This document shows positions 1 through 7,567 of a stretch of DNA of 64,000 nucleotides, piece by piece. Within the stretch, counting starts at the first letter, position 1. Each line of letters begins with the position of its first letter. The translations under genes and the position numbers were made by a program. Below the pieces are notes generated by a model that was not told the origin of the DNA, ran no database searches, and saw nothing but the letters and a program-made list of their open reading frames with translations. Source of the DNA: Streptomyces sp. UW30 (GTDB taxonomy: Bacteria > Actinomycetota > Actinomycetes > Streptomycetales > Streptomycetaceae); NCBI RefSeq assembly GCF_008042075.1, contig NZ_RDBN01000021.1, positions 540,490 through 604,489 on the forward strand. The letters are read 5' to 3'.

Positions 1-1
1 G

Positions 2-814
2 CAGATCGCCAAGATGCGTGAGGCGGGGCTGGTCGTCGCCGCCATTCATGCGGCCACGCGCGAGGTCGCGGTGCCCGGGGCCAGCACCAAGGATCTGGAC
101 GAGGTCGCCCGCAAGGTGCTCGCCGAGCACGGCGCCAAGTCGAACTTCCTCGGCTACGGCGGCTTCCCCGCGACGATCTGCACGTCCGTGAACGACGTCG
201 TCGTCCACGGCATCCCGTCCGAGGACGTCGTCCTCAAGGACGGCGACATCATCTCCATCGACTGCGGTGCCATCATCGACGGCTGGCACGGCGACGCCGC
301 CTACACCGCCTTCGTGGGCTCCGGTCACGCTCCGGAGCTGGTCGAGCTCTCCCGGGTGACCGAGGAGTCGATGTGGGCGGGCATCGCGGCGATGAAGCAG
401 GGGAACCGTCTCGTCGACGTCTCCCGTGCCATCGAGACGTACATCCGCCGGCAGCCGAAGCCCGGTGGTGGCCGCTACGGAATCATCGAGGACTACGGCG
501 GCCACGGCATCGGCACCGAGATGCACATGGACCCGCACCTGCTGAACTACGTGGAGCGCCGGCGGGGGAAGGGGCCGAAGCTGGTCCCCGGGTTCTGCCT
601 GGCGATCGAGCCGATGGTGTCCCTGGGCACCCCGAAGACCGAGGTCCTCTCGGACGACTGGACGGTCATCACCACCGACGGCACCTGGTCCTCCCACTGG
701 GAGCACTCCGTCGCGCTCACGGAGGAGGGTCCGCTGGTGCTGACCGCTCCCGACGCGGGCAAGGCCAAGCTGGCCGAGTTCGGGATCGTCGCCGCGCCGG
801 ATCCGCTGGCCTGA
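2..814 (+). CDS. map: Methionine aminopeptidase type I, 5' end cut by window
   Basis: Cotranslational removal of N-terminal methionine by a cytosolic dinuclear-metal enzyme. The reading frame is already open at base 2 (QIAK before the first in-window Met at 14), and type I enzymes normally begin 8-10 residues before this point, so the true start lies upstream of the window. Metal ligands of the family are visible in order: Asp in SIDCGAIIDGWHGD, His in GHGIGTEMH, Glu in AIEPMV and Glu in WEHSVAL. The gene sits just ahead of infA, the usual actinobacterial arrangement at the end of the secY-adk-map cluster. Identification is secure; only the extreme N-terminus is missing. Confidence 0.96.
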   Translation, partial: QIAKMREAGLVVAAIHAATREVAVPGASTKDLDEVARKVLAEHGAKSNFLGYGGFPATICTSVNDVVVHGIPSEDVVLKDGDIISIDCGAIIDGWHGDAAYTAFVGSGHAPELVELSRVTEESMWAGIAAMKQGNRLVDVSRAIETYIRRQPKPGGGRYGIIEDYGGHGIGTEMHMDPHLLNYVERRRGKGPKLVPGFCLAIEPMVSLGTPKTEVLSDDWTVITTDGTWSSHWEHSVALTEEGPLVLTAPDAGKAKLAEFGIVAAPDPLA

Positions 815-870
815 GCGCCTTCCGCAGGCCTGGCGCTTAATGATCTGTCTGTCAGGGCAGACTTCCCCGA

Positions 871-900
871 TTCGTCTTTCCGGGGGCGCTGACGTAGACT
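871..900 (+). promoter_or_regulatory. Possible infA promoter
   Basis: TAGACT at 895-900 resembles a housekeeping -10 box. The hexamer 18 bp upstream (TTCGTC, 871-876) is a poor -35. The site lies about 95 bp before infA in the map-infA gap. This is sequence resemblance only. Confidence 0.3.
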
Positions 901-994
901 GACTCGTCGGCTCTCGTGCACTCGCATGTCCGCATGCACCCCGCAAGGGAAAGTGCAGGGGTCGATCAAGGTAGTCGATTCCGAAGGGCGAAGC

Positions 995-1216
995 GTGGCC
1001 AAGAAGCAAGGTGCCATCGAGATCGAGGGCACTGTCGTCGAGTCTCTGCCGAACGCCATGTTCAAGGTCGAGCTCCAGAACGGCCACCAGGTCCTGGCAC
1101 ACATCAGCGGCAAGATGCGTATGCACTACATCCGCATCCTCCCTGACGACCGGGTCGTGGTGGAGTTGTCTCCGTACGACCTGACGCGTGGCCGGATCGT
1201 CTACCGCTACAAGTAG
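995..1216 (+). CDS. infA: Translation initiation factor IF-1
   Basis: 73-residue OB-fold protein ([16 protein letters not shown] to GRIVYRYK) that binds the ribosomal A site of the 30S subunit during initiation. The length and the C-terminal RGRIVYRYK-type ending are exactly those of actinobacterial IF-1. The start is GTG at 995, because the family always begins M-A-K-K; the open frame extends upstream but that part is not IF-1-like. The GAAGGGCGAAGC stretch just ahead supplies a plausible ribosome binding site. First gene of the short infA-rpmJ-rpsM-rpsK-rpoA-rplQ series. Confidence 0.97.
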   Translation: MAKKQGAIEIEGTVVESLPNAMFKVELQNGHQVLAHISGKMRMHYIRILPDDRVVVELSPYDLTRGRIVYRYK

Positions 1217-1275
1217 ATCTTGCCCGCACTCCGCTTCGGCGGGGTGGTGGCACTGACCCGGAGAACCTCAATCCC

Positions 1276-1389
1276 ATGAAGGTCAAGCCGAGCGTCAAGA
1301 AGATCTGCGACAAGTGCAGGGTGATCCGCCGTCACGGTCGGGTCATGGTCATCTGCGAGAACCCGCGCCACAAGCAGCGCCAGGGCTGA
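1276..1389 (+). CDS. rpmJ: 50S ribosomal protein L36, zinc-binding form
   Basis: 37-residue protein starting [14 protein letters not shown]. Cys11, Cys14, Cys27 and His32 form the zinc ribbon of the C+ type of L36. Many Streptomyces carry a second, zinc-free L36 elsewhere that replaces this one under zinc limitation; that paralogue is not in this window. It lies 59 bp after infA and before rpsM, as in other actinobacteria. Confidence 0.96.
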   Translation: MKVKPSVKKICDKCRVIRRHGRVMVICENPRHKQRQG

Positions 1390-1512
1390 CGCACGACCGA
1401 TCCCTCTGCATCCATCGCAGAGATTCGCGCGACGCAAGTAAATATGTTCATACGCAGAACCCGGGTGAGCCATCGCCCGACACCCCCGGCTCGGAGGCCG
1501 GGGACCCAGTTC

Positions 1513-1526
1513 GTACCTGATACGGC
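1513..1526 (+). repeat. Leader motif copy 1, ahead of rpsM
   Basis: The 14-mer GTACCTGATACGGC occurs here, 52 bp before the rpsM start, and again at 3684-3697 ahead of rplQ. Both copies lie in the untranslated stretch before a ribosomal protein gene of the same operon. Role unknown. Confidence 0.5.
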
Positions 1527-1578
1527 GGCTGGGATCCGGTTCTGCGGAAGACCTCCGAACGACAACTGGAGCCATTGA

Positions 1579-1959
1579 ATGGCACGCGTTTCCGGTGTTG
1601 ACATCCCGCGCGAAAAGCGCGTGGAGGTTGCCCTCACCTACGTGTTCGGCATCGGCCGGACTCTTTCGCAGCTGACGCTGGCGGAGACGGGTATCGACCC
1701 GAACACCCGTGTTCGTGACCTGAGCGAAGAGCAGCTCGTCGCGATCCGCGAGTACGTCGACAACAACATCAAGACCGAGGGTGACCTCCGTCGTGAGATC
1801 CAGGCCGACATCCGCCGCAAGGTGGAGATCGGCTGCTACCAGGGTCTTCGTCACCGTCGCGGCCTGCCCGTCCGCGGTCAGCGCACCAGCACGAACGCTC
1901 GTACCCGCAAGGGCCCGCGTCGCGCCATCGCCGGCAAGAAGAAGCCGGGCAAGAAGTAG
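1579..1959 (+). CDS. rpsM: 30S ribosomal protein S13
   Basis: 126-residue head protein of the small subunit that contacts P-site tRNA and the 50S bridge. It begins [26 protein letters not shown] and ends in the Lys/Arg-rich tail [18 protein letters not shown], which reaches the tRNA. The length is typical. An untranslated stretch of about 190 bp separates it from rpmJ, long enough for a promoter or leader. rpsK follows at 66 bp. Confidence 0.97.
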   Translation: MARVSGVDIPREKRVEVALTYVFGIGRTLSQLTLAETGIDPNTRVRDLSEEQLVAIREYVDNNIKTEGDLRREIQADIRRKVEIGCYQGLRHRRGLPVRGQRTSTNARTRKGPRRAIAGKKKPGKK

Positions 1960-2025
1960 TCCACAGCGGACTTCGCCGTCCAGCGGTCTTCGCTGTAGGA
2001 CCGACCACCTCCCGTAGGAGTACAG

Positions 2026-2430
2026 ATGCCCCCCAAGGGTCGTCAGGGCGCTGCCAAGAAGGTGCGCCGCAAGGAAAAGAAGAACGTCGCTCACGGCCAC
2101 GCGCACATCAAGAGCACGTTCAACAACACGATCGTCTCCATCACGGACCCGTCCGGCAACGTGATCTCCTGGGCCTCCGCCGGCCACGTCGGCTTCAAGG
2201 GTTCCCGGAAGTCCACGCCGTTCGCCGCGCAGATGGCTGCCGAGTCGGCTGCCCGCCGCGCCCAGGAGCACGGCATGCGCAAGGTCGACGTGTTCGTGAA
2301 GGGTCCGGGTTCCGGTCGTGAGACCGCGATCCGTTCGCTTCAGGCGACCGGTCTCGAGGTCGGCTCCATCCAGGACGTCACCCCGACCCCGCACAACGGC
2401 TGCCGTCCGCCGAAGCGTCGTCGCGTCTGA
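2026..2430 (+). CDS. rpsK: 30S ribosomal protein S11
   Basis: 134-residue platform protein. It carries the conserved core [15 protein letters not shown] and the C-terminal [18 protein letters not shown] that is near-invariant in bacteria. A strong ribosome binding site (GTAGGAG) lies about 8 bp before the ATG. In Streptomyces rpsD is not in this operon, and rpoA follows directly here. Confidence 0.97.
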   Translation: MPPKGRQGAAKKVRRKEKKNVAHGHAHIKSTFNNTIVSITDPSGNVISWASAGHVGFKGSRKSTPFAAQMAAESAARRAQEHGMRKVDVFVKGPGSGRETAIRSLQATGLEVGSIQDVTPTPHNGCRPPKRRRV

Positions 2431-2582
2431 CGCACGGCTGCTTCACGCAGGCTTGGTTCCGGGCGGTACGGCTCCTTCGGGTCGTGCCGCCCGTACCCTT
2501 GCAGTACCCGTCCCTTTTGCCGGGGACGGTTCCGTCGGACGTCAAATAGCGGGCGTCCACGAAAGAAGGATCTGATCCACAC

Positions 2583-3605
2583 ATGCTGATCGCTCAGCGT
2601 CCCTCGTTGACCGAAGAGGTCGTCGACGAGTTCCGCTCCCGGTTCGTGATCGAGCCGCTGGAGCCGGGCTTCGGTTACACCCTCGGCAACTCCCTGCGCC
2701 GGACCCTCCTCTCCTCGATTCCGGGTGCGGCGGTCACGTCCATCCGTATCGACGGCGTGCTGCACGAGTTCACCACCGTGCCGGGCGTCAAGGAGGACGT
2801 CACCGACCTGATCCTCAACATCAAGCAGCTGGTCGTCTCCTCGGAGCACGACGAGCCGGTCGTGATGTACCTGCGCAAGCAGGGCCCGGGTCTGGTCACC
2901 GCCGCCGACATCGCGCCGCCGGCCGGTGTCGAGGTGCACAACCCCGACCTGGTCCTCGCCACGCTCAACGGCAAGGGCAAGCTGGAGATGGAGCTGACCG
3001 TCGAGCGCGGTCGCGGCTACGTCTCCGCCGTTCAGAACAAGCAGGTCGGTCAGGAGATCGGGCGCATCCCGGTCGACTCGATCTACTCGCCGGTGCTGAA
3101 GGTCACGTACAAGGTCGAGGCCACGCGTGTCGAGCAGCGCACCGACTTCGACAAGCTGATCGTCGACGTCGAGACCAAGCAGGCGATGCGTCCGCGTGAC
3201 GCCATGGCCTCCGCCGGTAAGACGCTGGTCGAGCTGTTCGGGCTCGCCCGCGAGCTCAACATCGACGCCGAGGGCATCGACATGGGCCCGTCCCCCACGG
3301 ACGCCGCCCTTGCCGCTGATCTGGCGCTGCCGATCGAGGAGCTGGAGCTCACCGTTCGGTCGTACAACTGCCTCAAGCGTGAGGGCATCCACTCCGTGGG
3401 TGAGCTCGTCGCCCGCTCCGAGGCCGACCTCCTCGACATTCGTAACTTCGGTGCGAAGTCCATCGACGAGGTCAAGGCGAAGCTGGCCGGCATGGGCCTG
3501 GCCCTGAAGGACAGCCCGCCCGGATTCGACCCCACGGCCGCTGCCGACGCCTTCGGCGCCGACGACGACGCGGACGCGGGTTTCGTGGAGACCGAGCAGT
3601 ACTGA
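2583..3605 (+). CDS. rpoA: RNA polymerase alpha subunit
   Basis: 340 residues. The N-terminal domain (about 1-230) dimerises and nucleates beta/beta' assembly; it carries [25 protein letters not shown] flexible linker leads to the alpha-CTD (about 245-310, [26 protein letters not shown]), which contacts UP elements and activators. The acidic tail [14 protein letters not shown] is typical of Streptomyces. GAAAGAAGGATCTG before the ATG is a usable ribosome binding site. Confidence 0.98.
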   Translation: MLIAQRPSLTEEVVDEFRSRFVIEPLEPGFGYTLGNSLRRTLLSSIPGAAVTSIRIDGVLHEFTTVPGVKEDVTDLILNIKQLVVSSEHDEPVVMYLRKQGPGLVTAADIAPPAGVEVHNPDLVLATLNGKGKLEMELTVERGRGYVSAVQNKQVGQEIGRIPVDSIYSPVLKVTYKVEATRVEQRTDFDKLIVDVETKQAMRPRDAMASAGKTLVELFGLARELNIDAEGIDMGPSPTDAALAADLALPIEELELTVRSYNCLKREGIHSVGELVARSEADLLDIRNFGAKSIDEVKAKLAGMGLALKDSPPGFDPTAAADAFGADDDADAGFVETEQY

Positions 3606-3683
3606 TCGGTCTCCACCTCCGGGGTTCGCGCGAGCGGACCCCGGATCTCCGACAGACAACCGTCTGCTCGGATACTGACCTCG

Positions 3684-3697
3684 GTACCTGATACGGC
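3684..3697 (+). repeat. Leader motif copy 2, ahead of rplQ
   Basis: Second exact copy of GTACCTGATACGGC, 26 bp before the rplQ start in the rpoA-rplQ gap. Confidence 0.5.
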
Positions 3698-3723
3698 CGG
3701 GGCAGACACACAGGAGAAACGAA

Positions 3724-4224
3724 ATGCCGAAGCCCACCAAGGGTGCCCGTCTGGGCGGCGGTGCCGCGCACGAGAAGCTCCTCCTCGCGAACCTGGCGAA
3801 GAGCCTCTTCGAGCACGGCCGTATCACCACCACCGAGGCGAAGGCCCGCCGTCTGCGGCCCTACGCCGAGCGTCTGGTCACCAAGGCGAAGAAGGGCGAC
3901 CTTCACAACCGCCGCCAGGTGCTGCAGGTCATCACGGACAAGAGCATCGTGCACACGCTCTTCACCGAGATCGGCCCGCGCTACGAGAACCGTCCGGGTG
4001 GCTACACCCGTATCACCAAGATCGGTAACCGCCGTGGCGACAACGCGCCCATGGCTGTCATCGAGCTGGTCGAGGCGCTGACGGTCGCTCAGGAGGCCAC
4101 GGGCGAGGCCGAGGCTGCCACCAAGCGTGCCGCCAAGGACGCCGAGGTTGCCGAGGTTGCCGAGGCCAAGGTCGACACGACCAAGGCCGACGAGGCTGCC
4201 GCCGAGGAGTCCAAGGACGCCTAG
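3724..4224 (+). CDS. rplQ: 50S ribosomal protein L17
   Basis: 166 residues. The conserved L17 core ([28 protein letters not shown] to about residue 120) is followed by an Ala/Glu/Lys-rich C-terminal extension of about 45 residues, characteristic of actinobacterial L17 and probably disordered. A GGAGAAACGAA ribosome binding site precedes the ATG. Last ribosomal gene of the operon; an inverted repeat follows before truA. Confidence 0.97.
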   Translation: MPKPTKGARLGGGAAHEKLLLANLAKSLFEHGRITTTEAKARRLRPYAERLVTKAKKGDLHNRRQVLQVITDKSIVHTLFTEIGPRYENRPGGYTRITKIGNRRGDNAPMAVIELVEALTVAQEATGEAEAATKRAAKDAEVAEVAEAKVDTTKADEAAAEESKDA

Positions 4225-4263
4225 GCGTCTGCCGGGGGCTGTTCGGTTTGCGGCTGCGGCGCC

Positions 4264-4305
4264 GTCGCGGCTGGTCGCGCAGTTCCCCGCGCCCCTTCAG
4301 GGCGA
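4264..4305 (+). repeat. Dispersed Streptomyces-type intergenic repeat, copy 1
   Basis: The stretch GTCGCGGCTGGTCGCGCAG followed by CCCCGCGCCCCTTCAGGGCG resembles 52325-52380 behind bldM. Both copies lie just after a stop codon and end in a GC hairpin built on CGCGCCCC. It looks like a member of a dispersed repeat family found at gene ends. Confidence 0.45.
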
Positions 4306-4307
4306 TT

Positions 4308-4339
4308 GCGGGCCCGTTCCTTTCGAGGAGCGGGCCCGC
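4308..4339 (+). terminator. Terminator-like hairpin after rplQ
   Basis: GCGGGCCCG at 4308-4316 pairs with CGGGCCCGC at 4331-4339 across a 14-nt loop, followed by TCTTGTG. It lies between rplQ and truA and could separate the ribosomal transcript from truA. Confidence 0.5.
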
Positions 4340-4365
4340 TCTTGTGTTGCTGAGAGGATCTGTGC

Positions 4366-5226
4366 GTGAGTGATGAAGTAGCACCCGGGTACGTCCGTGT
4401 TCGCCTTGATCTGTCGTACGACGGTTCCGAGTTCTCCGGGTGGGCCAAGCAGGCCGGTGGGCGGCGGACCGTGCAGGGGGAGATCGAGGATGCCCTGCGG
4501 ACCGTCACGCGGTCGGGCGGGACGACGTACGAGCTGACCGTCGCCGGGCGCACCGACGCCGGGGTGCATGCGCGGGGGCAGGTCGCGCATGTCGATCTGC
4601 CCGAGCAGGTGTGGCGTGAGCATCACGAGAAGCTGCTGAAGCGGCTTGCCGGGCGGCTGCCCAAGGACGTGAGGGTGTGGGCGCTGCGGGAGGCGCCCAG
4701 CGGGTTCAACGCGCGGTTCTCGGCGATCTGGCGGCGGTACGCCTATCGCGTCACCGACAACCCCGGCGGTGTCGATCCGCTGCTGCGGGGTCATGTGCTC
4801 TGGCACGACTGGCCGCTTGACGTCGACGCCATGAACGAGGCGGCGCGACGGCTGCTCGGGGAGCACGACTTCGCCGCCTACTGCAAGAAGCGGGAGGGTG
4901 CCACCACCATCCGTACGCTTCAGGAGCTGAGCCTGGTGCGGGGGGACGACGGGATCGTCACCGCCACTGTGCGGGCCGACGCCTTCTGCCACAACATGGT
5001 GCGCTCGCTCATCGGGGCGCTGCTGTTCGTGGGGGACGGGCACCGGCCCGCCGACTGGCCGGGCAAGGTGCTGGCCGCCGGTGTCCGGGACTCCGCCGTG
5101 CATGTCGTACGGCCGCACGGGCTGACGCTGGAAGAGGTCGGCTACCCCGCCGACGAGTTGCTGGCGGCGCGGAACAAAGAGGCGCGGAACAAGCGGTCGT
5201 TGCCGGGGGCGGCGGGCTGCTGCTGA
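4366..5226 (+). CDS. truA: tRNA pseudouridine(38-40) synthase
   Basis: 286 residues, cytosolic, modifies U38-U40 in the anticodon arm of tRNAs. The catalytic Asp is Asp64 in [13 protein letters not shown]; the family motif [12 protein letters not shown] and the C-terminal [11 protein letters not shown] are present. The start is GTG at 4366 ([20 protein letters not shown]), with GAGAGGATC as ribosome binding site. The C-terminus is longer than in E. coli, with a Lys/Arg-rich end. In other actinobacteria truA closes this ribosomal cluster. Confidence 0.95.
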   Translation: MSDEVAPGYVRVRLDLSYDGSEFSGWAKQAGGRRTVQGEIEDALRTVTRSGGTTYELTVAGRTDAGVHARGQVAHVDLPEQVWREHHEKLLKRLAGRLPKDVRVWALREAPSGFNARFSAIWRRYAYRVTDNPGGVDPLLRGHVLWHDWPLDVDAMNEAARRLLGEHDFAAYCKKREGATTIRTLQELSLVRGDDGIVTATVRADAFCHNMVRSLIGALLFVGDGHRPADWPGKVLAAGVRDSAVHVVRPHGLTLEEVGYPADELLAARNKEARNKRSLPGAAGCC

Positions 5227-5243
5227 GGGGGGAGGCCTGGTCC

Positions 5244-6230
5244 TCAGTCGTTCGACCAGGTCTGCAGGAGGTCGCCGAGGGCCTCCTCGGTCTCGTCGGC
5301 GTCGTGGCCGTCGTCGCGGGCGTCGGGGGCCAGTTCCACGTGCAGGAACGGGGCGTGCCGGTGCTCGGCCGACCTGCCCTGGACGTTCGTGGTGCCCTCC
5401 AGCGGGCAGCGCGCGGACCAGCCCCGGCAGACCCGCAGACCGTCCCCCTCCAGGCGGTCGGCCAGTGCCGAGGCCTCGCGGGACGTGCTCTGGGCGGAGC
5501 CGCCGGAGACGACGGCCTCGTAGGGGCGCTCGGACGACTCGGCGAAGCCGTGCAGTTGGAGACCGGGCACCCCGCGCTTCTGGAGTTCCACGACGATGGT
5601 GTGGAAGACGCTGTCCTCGCGGTGGGCGACGTCCGCGGCGTCCGATCGGCCGGCGTCGCGATGCGCCCCGGCGACGACCAGGGAGCCCGACGCGGTGCTC
5701 TCCAGCAGCCGGATGCCCAGTGCCTCGGTGTCGCGGTCGGACACGGGGTGCGGCACCTGGACGTTCCAGCGCAGGTCGGAGTCCGCGGTCAGGTAGAGGC
5801 GGCCCCAGCGTGCGGCCTCGCCGTTCGGCCGTAGGGCGGCGATCTCGTCGTAGCGCCGGCCCGAGTCGGTGTCGGTGAGGCGGGTGACGCCGAGGCCGAG
5901 GGGGGCCAGCTGTCGCTCCGCCTCGGCCGCGTCGCCGTCCAGGAGGTGCCCCACGCCGTCTGCCAGCTGGTCGAGTTGGGACTCGCCGGGCGCGGTGTAC
6001 GGGTCTTCGGGTGCGAAGTCGGCCGTGTACGTGAGGATCCGGCTGCGCAGGTCCACGAGTTCGCGCGCCTGCGGAACGGAATGTTCCGACGCTTCGGGCG
6101 AACTCGTATGACAACCGGCCAAGGCCAGGATCAAAACCGTTTGAGCAAGAATGCGAGCAAAACGTGACTGTCTTGTGACGTGAGAGACCGGTTGGGTTGT
6201 GGGGCGCGTGTGAATATGTCGCGGTGACAT
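5244..6230 (-). CDS. Lipoprotein, possible metal-dependent polymer hydrolase
   Basis: 328 residues. A long N-terminal segment leads to the lipobox ILALAGC (Cys40), so the mature protein should be a cell-surface lipoprotein. The C-terminal half has AGAHRDAGRSD, LQLHGFAE and PFLHVELAP. These spaced His/Glu motifs resemble zinc-carboxypeptidase-like folds and the phage/Bacillus poly-gamma-glutamate hydrolases, but I cannot confirm membership by eye. The start is ATG at 6230; an earlier Met at 6260 exists. Its 5' end overlaps the GTG start of the divergent capA-like gene by 7 bp. The position next to a CapA-CapB-CapC set supports a role in processing the same polymer; this is inference. Confidence 0.6.
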   Translation of the reverse strand: MSPRHIHTRPTTQPVSHVTRQSRFARILAQTVLILALAGCHTSSPEASEHSVPQARELVDLRSRILTYTADFAPEDPYTAPGESQLDQLADGVGHLLDGDAAEAERQLAPLGLGVTRLTDTDSGRRYDEIAALRPNGEAARWGRLYLTADSDLRWNVQVPHPVSDRDTEALGIRLLESTASGSLVVAGAHRDAGRSDAADVAHREDSVFHTIVVELQKRGVPGLQLHGFAESSERPYEAVVSGGSAQSTSREASALADRLEGDGLRVCRGWSARCPLEGTTNVQGRSAEHRHAPFLHVELAPDARDDGHDADETEEALGDLLQTWSND

Positions 6231-7426
6231 TTCGTAAGTCTCTCCGTATAGGTCGCTCACTGGCGATTCTGGGGGCTCTGGCCGGCCTCGTCGCCGCCTG
6301 TACCTCCGAGTCGGCCGGATCGCAGGTGAAGCCGGGTGGGCGCTCGTTCACCGTCGCCGCCGCGGGTGATGTGCTCATCCACCCCGAGCTGGTCGAACAG
6401 GCGGCCAAGGATGCCAAGAAGACCGGTGAGGGGCAGGCCGGGCTGGACTTCGGACCACTCATGGCCGGGGTGAAGCCGGTCATCAGCAAGGCCGATCTGG
6501 CCATCTGTCACATGGAGACGCCCGTCGGCTCACCCAAGGGCCCCTTCGAGGGGTACCCGGAGTTCCTGGTTCCACCGCAGATCCTCACGACGCTCAAGGA
6601 CGTGGGGTACGACACCTGCTCGACGGCCTCCAATCACACCTACGACCACGGTCTCAAGGCCGTGAAGCGCACCCTGGACGCGATGGACAAGGCGGGCCTC
6701 GGCCACACCGGTTCCGCGCGTACGCCCGAGGAAGCAGAGCAGATCAACATCCGGGACGTCAACGGCGTCAAGGTCGCCCATCTCGCCTACTCCTGGGAGT
6801 CCTTCCTCAACCCCACGCCCGAGAAGGAGCGTTGGGCCTTCAACCGGATCGGCTTCGACGCCATCAAGAAGGCCGAGGCGACGGCCCGCAAGAAGGGCGC
6901 CGAGGTGGTGATCCTCTCGCTGCACTGGGGCCTGGAGCACTACAACGAGCCGAGCGTCCCGCAGCTGCAGCTGGCGGAGCGGATCACCAAGGACACCGGG
7001 ATCAACCTGGTGATCGGGCACCACGCCCACGTGGTGCAGCCCATCCAGAAGCTCAACGGCACCTGGGTCGCCTACAGCCTCGGCAACCAGGTGGCCCGTC
7101 ACTCCTCGCCGAGCGGCCTCACCGAGGAGGGCGCGATCGGCTGGTTCGAGTTCAAGGAGACGACCGACGGCTGGGACGTCAGTGCCCGCTACCGCACCAC
7201 GCTGGTCGACATCCCGCCGGAGCTGGAGGAAGGCGAGAAGGCGCCCGAGGGCGCGGTCGCGGATCACCGGATGGTGGACGTGCAGGAAGTGCTCGACCAC
7301 CCGGGCGAACTGTCCGAGGACCGGCTCGCCCGCTACCAGCTGGCGGCCGACCGCACCCGCGGCTTCCTCTACAACCGGGGCGCCCCGGGCGGAGACGGCC
7401 TTGAGCAGCTCTCTCTCGGAACGTGA
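6224..7426 (+). CDS. capA: CapA/PgsA family lipoprotein (polyglutamate export)
   Basis: About 400 residues. The signal peptide ends in the lipobox GLVAAC (Cys26 if GTG at 6224 is used; a TTG at 6197 would add nine residues). The rest is a PGA_cap domain with a calcineurin-like metallophosphoesterase fold. Its motifs are AAAGDVLIHPE, ASNHTYDHG, ILSLHWGLEHYNEP and IGHHAHVVQP. In Bacillus, PgsA/CapA is the extracytoplasmic partner of the PgsBC synthase and is needed for polymer export. It heads a same-strand series with the HAMP protein, PgsB, PgsC and an NlpC/P60 protein. CapA-like proteins also occur alone in bacteria, but the neighbours here make polyamide synthesis the best guess. Confidence 0.85.
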   Translation: MTFRKSLRIGRSLAILGALAGLVAACTSESAGSQVKPGGRSFTVAAAGDVLIHPELVEQAAKDAKKTGEGQAGLDFGPLMAGVKPVISKADLAICHMETPVGSPKGPFEGYPEFLVPPQILTTLKDVGYDTCSTASNHTYDHGLKAVKRTLDAMDKAGLGHTGSARTPEEAEQINIRDVNGVKVAHLAYSWESFLNPTPEKERWAFNRIGFDAIKKAEATARKKGAEVVILSLHWGLEHYNEPSVPQLQLAERITKDTGINLVIGHHAHVVQPIQKLNGTWVAYSLGNQVARHSSPSGLTEEGAIGWFEFKETTDGWDVSARYRTTLVDIPPELEEGEKAPEGAVADHRMVDVQEVLDHPGELSEDRLARYQLAADRTRGFLYNRGAPGGDGLEQLSLGT

Positions 7427-7567
7427 CGAGCGACACACGCAGCTGTTGCGTCCCGGGACCCAACCCCGGCGCGAGTTAACAGTCTTTTAAAGGGACGGCG
7501 TCTCATGCCCGCGTCAGCGGTGGCTCCTGCGAGCGCCTGAGTAGTGAAGAGGCGAAGGAAACCACCG

